Source: Cristatella mucedo
Lineage: Eukaryota > Bryozoa > Phylactolaemata > Cristatellidae
Direction: 5' to 3'
NCBI GenBank assembly: GCA_009760855.2
Contig: WPIO01000125.1
Span: forward strand, 1,134,439 to 1,198,438
Length of the DNA stretch: 64,000 bases
Positions 10,778-22,216 of the stretch are shown piece after piece (the first letter of the stretch is position 1; the number at the start of each line of letters is the position of its first letter). Below the pieces are notes generated by a model, which was not told the origin of the DNA, ran no database searches, and saw nothing but the letters and a program-made list of their open reading frames with translations. Position numbers and translations under genes: made by a program.

Positions 10778-11246
10778 CTCTACATCATGAAATCCCAACA
10801 TTGAGGTTAAGTCCTAGGCATTGATTTATAGCTATATTTTTTCACTTCTGTTTATATACAGATATTTATTTTTCTTTTTATGTTTGTGTGTTCGTTGACT
10901 TTGTTTTTTTTAGAGATATTGCTTTTTTATGTGTCGTTTTACCTGCAATTGCTACAGCATACTGTGAAATCTATTCAATGTGCATCTCTGAAAAATTAGG
11001 AATTCAACCGTCGGTTTGAAAGCGTATGGATAGTTTCTTTGTACTGTGGGAAGCATGCATATCTGTACCAGTGACTTAATTTTTTATGTTGATAATAATT
11101 TGCATCGGAGTTGGATATTGCACGGTTACTGACACTCGGATTTAGAGCACGGCATGGTGCAGAATGCAGTATTCTACTACAAATATGGCATACATGAACT
11201 CGCCGTTTTTTCTGTCAGTAATTCGTTGTTTTACTAATAGCCGCAG

Positions 11247-11328
11247 GAAGGATGCCGTTGATGAAGATGAAGGGTCTAATAGCTCTGATTCTGATGGCCT
11301 GCCAATGAAGCTGGAGTACTTGCAGAAG
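11247..11328 (+). CDS. AGBL2-like: AGBL2-like exon: acidic serine motif SDSDGLP
   Basis: The exon follows AGCCGCAG and ends at GTAAGT. It encodes KDAVDEDEGSNSSDSDGLP and then MKLEYLQK. From memory, vertebrate AGBL2 has a similar acidic/serine stretch here, followed by a lysine-rich run, as is also seen in the exon at 16,781. It ends on a codon boundary. Confidence 0.85.
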
Positions 11329-11889
11329 GTAAGTAAGTTAAGACAGTGGATTGGCCTGAGGCAAATCCCATCGAGTAAAGCGATTCGAAAAGAAGTCAGA
11401 CGGTCATAGCTTAGCTTTGACAACTGCATGTCAAGCCTCCTTGCGATAATTTACACGTACGTTTGAGTGCATGGGGCCAAGATACAGAATACAGCTTGTT
11501 TCACTAAAAGACATGTATCGATCAGCCATCTTGATCTGGGTAATGTCACTTTGTGCTACGATCAATAATTTCGGAAGTGAGCTCCACAATCTCGACTTTC
11601 AGAGCAAAAGCTTCTGTCGCCAGCAGTCTTTAAACGAAAGAATGGAATGGCTGATTAGTCGTCGTGAGAGGATCTGAGGGCGTGAGGACGCTGAAACTAG
11701 TACGGGCTTTCAGCTAGGTATAAAAGACCAAACCCACACCAGACCATATTGGACAGAGTAAGAATTGTTCTCTGTATGCATGGATCAACCGGAGCTATCA
11801 CAGCACTCTTCATCTAAGGTGGCACTGACTAAATTAATTTCTTTGATGTATTTGCCGTGCTGTTATATTCATCTCCAACTTTTTTTTAG

Positions 11890-12042
11890 GCTACTGTAGA
11901 CATTAATCCTGGATCAATGGATCAAACGTTACGACTGGTGGTGGGGTGTCTCCTGAATGAAACTGTTAAACGGCTTAATATTCATCAAAGAAGACACCTA
12001 AATTACGAGCCTATTATGTTGACACCCGGCACTACCAATAGG
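11890..12042 (+). CDS. Possible cassette exon of AGBL2-like gene
   Basis: There are 51 open codons between a T-run acceptor (TTTTTTTAG) and a GTAACA donor. Both ends are in phase 0, so the exon can be included or skipped without a frame change. The sequence contains GSMDQTLRLVVGCLLNETVK and ends LTPGTTNR. I recognise no motif. The flanking exons (SDSDGLP...LQK and LSSVKKK) make good sense when joined directly, so this could be an optional exon or a chance open frame. Confidence 0.4.
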
Positions 12043-12424
12043 GTAACAAAGTCCCTTAGTCCTGTCATACGTTTAGGTTTTCCCAATGAGGAGGCATTCG
12101 GCTTCATCATTCTTTAACTAAATTACATTGACCGACATCCATGACTAAGCGTTTGCAAGGCAAGCGTTCAGTTTATTAATTTCTACAGCTAATTCTGATG
12201 GCTGGCTTGAATGGGAATTACTGCTTGTCTTCGGCATAGAAGATTTAACCGATGCAATGAGCCTGAATTACTTTCAGTATGGGCCTTTACACATAGAAAT
12301 GACCCGTGGGTAGAGAGCAGATCCTTTCGAGCTCAGCGGTAAAATACGAGTACTCATGAGCATATACTTGTGGTTATAAAGAAATAATGTGCGGTGTATT
12401 TTGCTTCATCTGCCAAGAACGACA

Positions 12425-12960
12425 GATAATAAAATAAGAATACTACATTAGTATTGCATCAAGAAAACTTGTCTCCTTCTAGGCACTTTACATATAGTGC
12501 AAAGGATCTCCTTCTAGGCACTTTACATATAGTGCAAGGGATACTCAATTGGTTAGGGATAACATGCACAGTATCATCACGCAGTGCACACAAGGAAAAT
12601 TTAAACTGACCTGCCAAGGACTGTGTGGGACTTCTTTTTTAAATGTCACCAAGTCAGCGGATATCGTGGAGTGAGTCTGTAGGGAATTAGTTCTATGCTT
12701 TGGGAACATAAACTCGACTTGAGTTAGCATGAATTCGACGTGTTGGATGGCAGGGAGGGATCAAAGCACAAGTACACCTGTGTGTCATTTGCATGTAAAT
12801 TAAAGCCGGCAGCAGCTGGCATACCGTGGCCCTTCACGTGCTGACATACCATAACCGCTATGGTTTGGCAGTCACCGTGGCCTACCAGTTCGTGACCGGT
12901 CGAAACTAGTCTCTCAGGCTTTGCTTGCCAAAGCAAGCTCAGCGGAACCGGCTATCTGTC
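12425..12960 (-). mobile_element. L-1 LINE fragment, internally deleted
   Basis: The minus strand keeps the 3' tail region and then jumps to the reverse-transcriptase box (GFNLHANDTQVYLCFDPSLP); everything between is missing. Part of the tail, CTTCTAGGCACTTTACATAT, is repeated in tandem at about 12,476-12,537. Confidence 0.75.
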
Positions 12961-13623
12961 GCGTTTGCTCATACTAAGTATAGAGTGTCAAGGCAGGCCT
13001 GGGGCTTCTTCTTCGATAGATGAGCAGGCGCATCCTGGAGTCTGGCAGCAGGCTCAAAGTGCAAAGAGCTGCTGCTGGTGACATGTCTGCACCACCTCTG
13101 CCACGTCACTTGCCCTATTTGTACTCCGTGACTCTTGGGAGGCGCTGTAGTGCTGTCTTGCATAGAGTTCCGAGTGACTATCCAGTCGCGACCTGGAATT
13201 AGTTCTGGGAATAATCTCATGGGAATCTTTTGAATGTCATAGCCCTGGTCGTAATATGAACCGACCCTAAATACCTTTCCATCTGTAATTCCTGTTATAG
13301 CATGCTGCAGTTAGAGGTCACTTGAAGCTTTCATTGGCTTGTGTTGTAGTCGACATTTTAAAAGCATCGAGAAAGATGATTAAAAATATTTCCTAATTTT
13401 CTTGACTGTTATCAAGTAATACAAAAGCCTGCTTTGGTTCATCCCATCCATTTTTTCACCGAAGTAGGCTGGCAAATGGCTGTTAAGTGTTCAGATAGCT
13501 TCCGATGACTGTTAGCTTCATGTGTGACTACGATTTGAGTCTTCCATCAATGATTTAAAGCAGATTATTCCAAGAAAAATTTCAGGGTTGCAACACTTCT
13601 GACTTTCTGCTCTGGTGGATTTA
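12961..13623. other. Intron with one unsupported open frame
   Basis: A 60-codon + frame at 13,020-13,202 follows CTTCTTCGATAG but ends in a stop and has no good donor. The rest shows nothing. Confidence 0.45.
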
Positions 13624-13672
13624 TCGGGGGAGGAGCCTAGTTGTGCCGGGGGAGGGGCCTAGTTGTGCCAGG
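13624..13672 (+). repeat. Two-copy G-rich tandem repeat
   Basis: GGGGGAGGAGCCTAGTTGTG and GGGGGAGGGGCCTAGTTGTG follow each other directly, about 24 bases per unit. It sits beside the antisense candidate exon. Confidence 0.8.
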
Positions 13673-13770
13673 TATTGTGGCTGCACGCGTGTGAAACATT
13701 CTTCGTGCTGCCACCCATTCCTCTTACTCGACTTGGACTGGCTTGGTGGTTGCTATCTCGGTTGTCTCAC

Positions 13771-13961
13771 CAGTGGCTGCTCACGAAGCTTTTGCCGAGC
13801 TGCTGCCACACCGAGCGAGAGCTTGTGTGCCTGCTGCAGAATCAGTTTCCGGTCACACATTTGCGACATGACCGAGAGCAGGTCTGGCTGGCAGCCGGCT
13901 CCGGTGGGTCTCTCTGGCATTCGAAGTGACCAGCTGACGGCCTTCTTCGGCCTGTCAGCTT
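13771..13961 (-). CDS. Candidate antisense exon, unrecognised
   Basis: The minus strand is open for 63 codons between a TTGGCAG acceptor and a CTG|GTGAGA donor. It encodes PDLLSVMSQMCDRKLILQQA, then HKLSLGVAAARQKLREQPL. It looks helical and protein-like and is GC-rich for the region. No partner exons or homologue are recognised. It would belong to a gene nested in an AGBL2-like intron, or be an exapted repeat. Confidence 0.28.
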
Positions 13962-14572
13962 CTGCCAATTTAGAGTAGGTCCAGCTGCTGCCTATTCGCT
14001 GCATCTTACTTAGGGGGATGAGCTGCTAGCTACGGTCTTTTGGTCAGTCAAACCTCTTCGGCAAGGCTCACCTTGGTTAATCTCACTTTCGGGAGACCGT
14101 CTCTACCCATTATTGAGGGATGTGGGTTTTCCCCATTTCTCGTGGACATTTTCCTCTTAACAGGCCACCCCGACCCAGTTTCACTATAATCTATGCCATT
14201 GAGTTACATTGCCATGGCCTAAACTCGGCGTTTCAGACTAGTGCTTCCATTGATCGTCTTTCGATCAGTGTCTGGCACCTCAGAGCAGGCCCAGAAGAGG
14301 GTGGGTGTCGAGAACATTGTTTATTCTACTGAGAGGATTGGGCAGAGCATTAGGGAAGAGTAGAAGCCCTTCTGAAGGGTTCCACGCGATATTCACGACA
14401 GTCAAAGTGCTTACTTGACTGAACTGACATAAAGGCTGCAGCTGCACAAGATCTGTCGAGCTTCAGGTCGTGCAGAACAAATTAGTAAACTCTGCTGAAC
14501 TCCCTACTGAGATCGACGGAATTAGTCTGAGCTAGTAAGCTGCTCATTCGTTGATATTTTTCAGTTTTCTTA

Positions 14573-14600
14573 TTGTATATATATATATATATATATATTT
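14573..14600 (+). repeat. (AT)n microsatellite
   Basis: A TATATA run lies beside an old SINE-B. A larger AT block lies at 14,855-14,960. Confidence 0.9.
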
Positions 14601-14631
14601 ATTTCTTTTTATTTGTGTATATAGTTTGCTT

Positions 14632-14768
14632 GTATAGCACCCTAAAAGAACTTAATCTATATTCATACGCTTCGCTTATGCCACGGAGCTCCAGCTCACG
14701 ACCTCGGTCATCAAATGCATTTACGATGACTTTAGTCGAGGCTAGCACCTTAATCACTTGTCAATGGC
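14632..14768 (-). mobile_element. SINE-B, older copy
   Basis: On the + strand it reads ACCCTAAAAGAACTTAATCT, GCTCACGACCTCGGTCATCA and TAGCACCTTAATCACTTGTC, with a middle insertion. It is a decayed minus-strand copy next to AT microsatellites. Confidence 0.65.
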
Positions 14769-14860
14769 TTTAAGTTACGTATGTGTTTTTGTAGAAGTTT
14801 TCTTTTAGTTGTATATGTGACTGATTTTGCGCGTCCACTTTAGCTGACACCATATATATA

Positions 14861-14918
<58 letters not shown>

Positions 14919-14938
14919 ATTTCAACTAGGAGAATGAC

Positions 14939-14970
<32 letters not shown>

Positions 14971-14990
14971 GTCATTCTCCTAGTTGAAAT
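14919..14990. repeat. Inverted repeat around an (AT)n core
   Basis: ATTTCAACTAGGAGAATGAC and its complement enclose a TA-rich centre. More (AT)n lies at 14,855-14,918. The whole could fold as a long hairpin. Confidence 0.8.
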
Positions 14991-15295
14991 GATTTCCTCT
15001 TCGTGGTTGTTAGATTTTTTTATTGTTACTGGTTATTAATGTGCTTTCTTACTTAGTGTTAAAAAATGTCTAAATGTTGCTTAAGCATAGTTTCTTAGTT
15101 CATATAACTTCATTCGACCAAATACGATTATTGTTACCGAATTATCGAGCCTGGATGTATACAAAAAGTTTATTTTAATTTGTGTGACAACTTTTCTAGA
15201 TACTGGAATTTGGACAGATGTATCTCTTATTGCATAGAGAGCACACTGGAAACTACACCAAATATACACCCATCATTAGTCCCTATACTAATATT

Positions 15296-16640
15296 CGAAT
15301 CAAGTCCTTCTTGAGCACCTCTCATCTCGCCTGGGCATCACTGGCACTGCTCTGTAATGGTTCAGGTTCTATCTCAGTGGAAGACTCCAGAGTATTGATG
15401 TGAATGGACAAAAATTATCCGAGGTACCTCTGAAATATGGGGTACCTCAGGGCTCAGTGCTAGGTCCGGTTCCTTTCACGGTTTATACTCTGCCTCTTGC
15501 TGATGTGATTGCCAAGCACAATCTAGGCTTTCACTTCTATGGGGTTAACACTCAGTTGTACCTTTGCTTTGATCCCTCCCAGCCTTCGAGCACCTCGAAT
15601 TCTCTCAACTCCCTTGCTGTGTGTATTGATGACATCCGCAAATGGATGGCAGCAAGTTTCTTAAAATAAATGACAATGAAACTAATTTACCATTTATGGG
15701 CAAACCTAGAGCGATTCAGAAATTGGAAAGGCTGACGCTCAAACTCGGCTCTGCCAGCATATATCCTGTTGAACCTGCACGAAATCTAGGTGTCATGTTC
15801 CATAGTGAACCCTCGTTAGACGACCACATCAGCTCCACAATCAAGTCTGCCTACTTTCAGTTACATAAAATTGCTAAAATTCGGGCTTGTTTAGATAAGG
15901 ATACCACGTCTAAGTTGGTCCGTGCATATGTGGCATTCCGTCTTGACTTCTATAACTCACTGCTTGCTGGTCTACCGGCATGTGCAATCAGGCGCCTACA
16001 GCTGGTGCAAAACTCGGCAGCTAGACTTGTCTATCGTGAGCATCGCAGTTGCCACATCACACCTCTTCTCGCCGACCTGCACTGGCTACCAGTCAAGCAA
16101 CGGATCGACTTCGAGGTTTTGTCGCTCACTTTTAGGTCCCTTCATTCTTTGGCTCTAGCCTACCTATCAGAACTACTGCCCCACAAGGCCTAGCATCTTA
16201 CCACCTGCTTTTCGGAAACTGACTGTTCACCTATACCTTGTACAAACCTCAAATCCTTTGGAGACCGTGCCTTTAGTTCGTATGCTCCCAAAGCCTGAAC
16301 TCACTCCCGCCTTGCTTCATGACATCTCCTCACTTGACCACATTTAAAAAGAAATTAAAAACGCACCAATTATGACAGCATTTAGTGGGTCCCTGTGATT
16401 CGTTGTTTATGTGCTTATGCATGTTGACACTATTGCATGCTGCCACTAACCACACTTGCATGCTGACCCTGTGCATGTCACCCCCAACCATGTTATTCAT
16501 GTTGTTTATCAAGTATGATATTTTCACTTACCATTCGATCGTGTTTTTGTGCAGCAAATGTAAAGCACCTAGAAAGAGATTGAGTTCTCTGAGGGCGCTT
16601 TATCAAGTGTATTATTATTATTTTTATTATTATTATCAAA
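15296..16640 (+). mobile_element. L-1 LINE, 5'-truncated
   Basis: The copy starts inside the reverse transcriptase at the CAAGTCCTTCTTGAGCAC block shared with 32.75 kb. It runs through YGVPQGSVLGPVPF, a damaged FYGVNTQLY active-site box and a 183-residue C-terminal frame, then the GCGCCTAGAAAGAGATTGAG-type tail and (ATT)n. It is inserted in sense in the intron before the Lys-rich AGBL2-like exon. Confidence 0.9.
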
Positions 16641-16780
16641 ACTGCTTAAAATTAATTAGTAGCTTTTTTCGATGCCATACATAAGCTAATAAGCTAATAA
16701 AGCTAATAATATCGTAATTGCCCTTGTTGGCTGTTCTCATTTTCATTTTTGAAACAAATAAGCATTGCATTGTTTTCTAG

Positions 16781-16849
16781 CTGAGCTCAGTGAAAAAGAA
16801 ACAAAAAACCAAAAAGAAAGCCGAGGATAAGGTTCGTCACGGCAGACTT
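16781..16849 (+). CDS. AGBL2-like: AGBL2-like exon: lysine-rich segment
   Basis: There are 23 codons, LSSVKKKQKTKKKAEDKVRH and GRL, after TGTTTTCTAG and before GTAAGT. Both ends are in phase 0. The basic run directly after the SDSDGLP region resembles the order I recall in vertebrate AGBL2, where a lysine-rich stretch follows the acidic one. It may act as a tubulin contact or nuclear signal; that is inference. Confidence 0.8.
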
Positions 16850-16924
16850 GTAAGTACTTACTGCTTCATTTTCATCATATGTCCTTCCTATTTCTTTAAA
16901 AAAGTTGATTTGACTTATCAGCCC

Positions 16925-17062
16925 CATTTTTATAGCCACATAAGATCCTTAACAGCTATCACCACCACTTTAAGTGGACAATAAATGATCGCCCACTGCA
17001 GGAATCGAACCCACGACCTGGGTGGTGAAGAGCTAGCACCTAAACACTGGGCTAAAACCCAA
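16925..17062 (-). mobile_element. SINE-A, tRNA-derived
   Basis: On the minus strand the B-box region reads GTCGTGGGTTCGATTCC and the body GTGGTGGTGATAGCTGTTAA. The A-box end lies at TTAGCCCAGTGTTTAGGTGC. It starts about 75 bases after the Lys-rich exon. Confidence 0.78.
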
Positions 17063-18445
17063 CTAGAGCTTTACTGGTAATTCCATATTGTGGCAATACT
17101 GATGATGGTTAAGTTTCAGGCTGTGTACCTATGGCTTGTCTGATTAGTAAATGCTATTTGGCAGGGACCATGTCGTTCGGTTAGTTGGTTGTTCGCAACA
17201 TCCGATGGGAAGATGAGTCACACTGGCCGTTGTATTGTCCCAATAAGCCTTAGGCTGCCATCGAAGGCTCAGCTAAGCTTGAAACAGTTTGTCACTAGTG
17301 TCAAACAGCTCCTATCTCATGAGATTTTGTTACATAAAGGTGCTTGCAAAGCTGCAACACACGTGCCTTCAAGACAGCTCCTCTAAATTATTGTATGCAT
17401 CGTGACTGTTAAAGAGACGTATTCTAGGCATTAGCCAATAATTAACTTGGTTTCCTAACTTTGTTGTTGTTGTCACAGGTTCTGTAGAATGGCATGCCTT
17501 ACGGAGGTATATTAGAGATCTTTTGGGCTGTTACTGCTGCCTTGGGTTTTATCTCATGTACTGCAACATAATTTTTATTAGTAGTGACCCTCGTGCGATT
17601 TCCCAAGTGTAGGTTGTATCAACGTTTCGATACTTTTTTGTTAAGATTTGGCTTTGCTTCTGTGCTTGGTTTCACAAGCTACTGAAAAAAAGTTTCATGC
17701 ACTTTCCCGACCTGATTGCTATTGCTTGAAATCGTCTGATAAAAAGTAACGGGTGTCTGCACATAGAAACCTGCTTGTTGGTCCTTTTGTAATTTTTTGC
17801 ATTCTGATCAGTGAATAGCTTCTAGTTTGGATAGTTGGCCTAACGAATTCTATGCAACTAGGAAATTCGAAACTTGAAGGTCGTTAGGGAAAAGGGGGTA
17901 AAACCACAAACTCGATATCTTTCGAGACTGCCAATGTAAGCTACTTATCTATAGTGACCTAGACTCCTATGTTTGCAATACATACACTGGATTTACATAA
18001 AGGGTGTGTAATGCATTTGCTTTATTCTAAATTATTTGGTCGTTGTATCGAATGTCAGCAGCAATAGCTGTGGATCAAGTCTCTGCTCCATCCAAGCACG
18101 TGTGCTCGAGGTGTGACAAATCTACAGAGTTGACCGTTGTCGTCTCTGTATTGGGGAGGTAAGGGAGGGAATAGACAGGGGAATGTCAGAATATTTACCA
18201 TGGACGTGATAAATGCACCTAGATGGAAGAGTACTAGGCATTGTTGTGTTGCCGAAACTCTTCCATTATGCAGACAATGCCGACTTTGTGTAAACTTTTA
18301 ACAAGTGCTTTCTCAAGAAAATTGTAAGGGAGTGTCAGTGAAACGTTAGTCTGTAGGCTAATGTGGTGGCATTGTGACCATGTGCTCTTCCACAAAGCCT
18401 TGCAAATTATACGTGGCTATGAGAGAACTTGTACTGGATTGTCAG
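17063..18445. other. Intron, nothing recognised
   Basis: Plain intron sequence, with no repeat family placed. Confidence 0.55.
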
Positions 18446-18526
18446 GCTGCCTCGAGTGCAGTGGAAGGCCACCGAAATTCTTCAGCCAGCAGGGCCCTTG
18501 ATCCCAAGGCCCAAGCTGCCGATGAG
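18446..18526 (+). CDS. AGBL2-like: AGBL2-like exon: Ala/Ser-rich tail segment
   Basis: There are 27 codons (AASSAVEGHRNSSASRALDP and KAQAADE) between GATTGTCAG and GTAAAA, in phase 0 at both ends. The low-complexity composition is consistent with a disordered tail. No conserved domain is visible. Support comes from frame, splice sites and position. Confidence 0.55.
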
Positions 18527-19989
18527 GTAAAAGAACTGTATGTTCACTGCTGCTGTGCACTGTCGTCGTCATACACGTGATGTAGTGCTGAATGCAATGC
18601 ACGTCACCTGGCATCAATATCTTGATTTTGCAACTAACGGAGGCGCTTCGTGAGGTGGCTTCTTTCTTACTTTCGTGGACTAACCAGTCGGAAGATGCAC
18701 AAGCGACACTCAATGTGGATCTGACATTCTGAAACATTCATCTACAGAATCGCACATCCCTAGCTGTAAATGGCCTTGGATGTGTATTTCTTTTAACTTG
18801 CGTCTTTCTGCCGGTCTGCATGTTGTTGATTAGCTCGGGTGGGCTGCTGCCAGAAACAAAGATTTGTCTCCCATGTCACGTCAATTCTCTAATTTCGCTA
18901 GGTGTTAAGCCTTCTCGCTAAACGTTAATGTGACTTGTAAGCAGAGATCTCTAGTCATTCTGTAATTGGCCTCTTCTTAGGCGATAGATCAGTCTATCAT
19001 CAACATGCGCTGATTTAAGGGCAAACCTGTACTATTTTAGTGCTTCACTGTAGCTGATATCAGAAGCATGGTTCTTGTGCAGACACGTGCTAAGGTCTTA
19101 CACTTGACTATAACTCGGTGTTATGGTATCACATGATCATATCCTAGGCCTTCTACATATCCTAAATTAAAGTTATCTCTTATTCTTACTTTTGGAGTTA
19201 TTCAACTAAGCCAGTTAAAAGCAGTCCTTGACTACTTTCTCTTAACATCAATTCTTGTTTATTGTTGTCTGGAAGTTGTGGTTATGGCTGAACCTGGCTG
19301 GCTGTCTGTCAAATCGTAACCTACACGCATAGTCCTGTTACATGAGTACTCTAAAGAAATTGCAGTGGCTTCGTGTGTCACTTAAAATAGCTTGTAGCAA
19401 TTTGCTTATTTTTGCATTATTAGCCTGTCTTGAAAGCACTGAATGTCTCAGGTAGATTATAAAGTACATATTTAGCCTGGCAAACTCTTGCAGCTGACGT
19501 GTCTCCAGCACCGATCGTATGCTCGCAGCAGTCTTTAGCTGATCTCGTGCATACGACTGTCACACGTGGAGAATGATTCGAGCAAGAGCTCGTGGCAGCA
19601 AGCTCACGGCAATAATAGACACCCCGACGACCGCAACCCACATATATGGTAGCTGCCGGGCTAATCCCAAGACCTCGTAGGGCTGCATGGCTTGAGAGCA
19701 AATGCTTGAACGACTGGGGGGGAGCATGATGCTCCGATAATACTGTTGGTGCAATTCGTTCGATGTGAGCTAATCCTCACTTGGAAGCCACTCTTCAAAC
19801 GGTGAACGCACCTCGACTATGCACCCCCTGTGTTCAGCTCTGGCTTTGACCGGGAGATGAGAATAGGTGACTGAGAGAAAGGATTAAATCTTGTAGGAGT
19901 AGGAGGAGCAGTTTGATGCTTGTTCTCATTAGAGTTCGCATGGCCTGTTACAGCTTTACTCTTCATGGTATTGTTGGCAAACTATTGTA
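18527..19989. other. Intron, nothing recognised
   Basis: No coding signal. Decayed repeats cannot be excluded. Confidence 0.5.
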
Positions 19990-21566
19990 CATAACATCTA
20001 TCTGACCATCGCCCAGTTTCCGTTCTTCCTTTCTTGTCAAAGATTGTTGAAAAAAGTATCGCTGAGCAGCTGGTTGCACATATTGAAAAGAATGAAATGT
20101 CAGAAACATTTCAATCTGGATTCAAGAGGCAGCACTCCACTGAAACTGCTCTCCTCCGTGTTCACAATGACATTCTATGTGGCAACGATGATGGGAATTG
20201 GGAATGTTTCTGCCCTAGCTCTGTTAGATCTCTCAGCTGCCTTCTACACCATTGATCGCGATGTTCTACTTGAACGATTGAGAACAACGATTGGTCTGGC
20301 AGACGAGGCACCGGCACGGTTTAAATCGTACTTGTCTGATCGTGTTCACCAGAGGCATGTGGGGGTCAGGTCTCACACGACTCACGTCTCACAGGTCTCA
20401 CACGAGACGGGTCACCTGATGTATCCCTCTAGGGTCCGTCCTAGGTCCCTTGCTGTTCTCCATCTATACTCAACCTCTGGGAAAAGTGATTAAAGCCCGT
20501 GGAATAGGATACCACTTTATGCTAACGATACTAAGCTGTATTTTTCATTCAAACCGTCGGAATCTGCTGCAACAACTGATAAACTGAATGCTTGCCTTGC
20601 CGACATTCGATCCTTGATGTCGGAAAATTTCTTGAAACTATATGACTATAAAACTGAACTGCTGCTCATAGGATACCATAAGCATGTGGCTGGATTAAAA
20701 AGCTTTGCTCTTCTAACACGTGATGCTGTCGTGCGAACATCACCACGTGCTCGAAATTTAGTTGTCATTTTCGACAGCTGTCTAAATTTTAAAAGCTTCA
20801 TTCAGAAGACTGCTTCTGCAGCTAGCCATCACGTCCGATCCCTATCTAAGATTAGGAGCTGTCTTCCACAGTGGCTTGCAGAAATTTAATTAGCTCCATA
20901 GTTCTGTCTCGGTTTGATTATTGTAATTCCTTTTTGGCTGGGCTACCAAAGAAAGCAACTAGGCCACTGCAACTGGCTATGAATGTGGCTGAAAGGCTAG
21001 TCTTCAAGTCCCAGAGGTTTGACCACGCGTCTCCTTTGCTAAGAGATCTAGGATGGCTGCCGGTTGATCAACGGATACAGAGGAAAGTTCTGACCCACAA
21101 GGCCCGCCACGACTTGGCTCCTTCGTACCTAGCTGAACTGCTGCACTAAGTTCAGCCTCTGCATGCCCTCAGGTCCTGTATGGACAATAAATTAGCTATT
21201 GTATTCCTCCTTTTAAAGACCGTTGGCGACAGAAGCTTTAGCTCTGCAGGTCCTAGACTGTGGAACTGGCTGCCACAATTCTTATGCAACGACAACTATT
21301 CCCCTGCTGCCGACTATGGCTCATCCTTTTCAGTGGTCCTGAGCTGCTATTTCCATGCTACTCACTACCTCAACTGCTCTCCTGACTCTGCTATGTTTCC
21401 CACTCTCTCTTTGTTGCATGAGATTAAGTCTGTTGACTATCGAATGCGCACCGAAAGCTGCTTAGGCTGTGAGTGCGATACACAAAACTCTCCTGCGTAA
21501 CACCCACATAGTCTTTATGGCTTTGTAAAGTTACAGACAGAGATACATTACATTACATTACATTAT
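19990..21566 (+). mobile_element. L-2 LINE, 5'-truncated, with (ACATT)n tail
   Basis: This is a second CR1-like family. The copy starts in the reverse transcriptase (LSKIVEKSIAEQLVAHIEKN, SGFKRQHSTETALLRVHND) and continues through DLSAAFYTIDRDVLLERL with frame changes to LQLAMNVAERLVF and LGWLPVDQRIQRKVL. The 3' end has GTTACAGACAGAGATACATT repeated as (ACATT)n. This tail differs from L-1, so the families use different 3' recognition ends. Confidence 0.88.
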
Positions 21567-22149
21567 CTAGTTCTCATAGCTTTGTGGAGATGCTCACACA
21601 GCCTGGGGGAATGTGTTAAATGTTGAGACATTTGCTTTAGGAACCAGAGACCTTATGTTCGATTCTCATAAACCAAAAGACTTTTTGTTTCTTTGATGGA
21701 CGCTGTGAAAGCTCGAGGACTCTATAAGCATTATGGCAATTCCAAGCTTTTGGCTAAATGCTACTTGCCATTGTATGACTCGACCACTGAATTGAGCGAC
21801 TGGGTGCATGTTGCTTACTGTCAATGCTAGTCGAGTTTATCAAACTTGAATCACTTGAAGTTACCTCCTAAAATATAGTTAACTTGTGTAGAACCCAAGT
21901 CGTCAAGGCGTTTAGCAAAAACCAACGCTTGCCTCCAAAAAATCAACAAGCCAGTGGTAGCTAAGAATGTAGCATTGCTTGCACCTCTTTATTTGCATTT
22001 TTCTTGTAAACTGACTTTGTCCCCCCCGTTGGGTTTGCTCTCAAAAAACCGCAACATATTTTGTTTGAACCCCAAAAACATGTTTGCCATGCAACAAATA
22101 ATTCTTGGCTTGCATAAAGAGCAACAAAGTGATACGTGCAGCAAGTTAT

Positions 22150-22216
22150 AAAGTGCCTTGACAGAGATTAAAGTTCTCTTAGGGTGCTATGAACACGATT
22201 TTTATTATTATTTTTA
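22150..22216 (+). mobile_element. LINE/SINE tail fragment
   Basis: This short piece carries AAGTGCCTTGACAGAGATTA and TTCTCTTAGGGTGCTATGAA followed by an (ATT)-like run. The shared L-1/SINE-B tail is all that remains, so its parent family cannot be told. Confidence 0.5.

Noticed and set aside
13020-13202. 60-codon + strand frame after an acceptor-like site
   Set aside because: It ends in a stop with no downstream polyA signal or good donor, and no homology is recognised.
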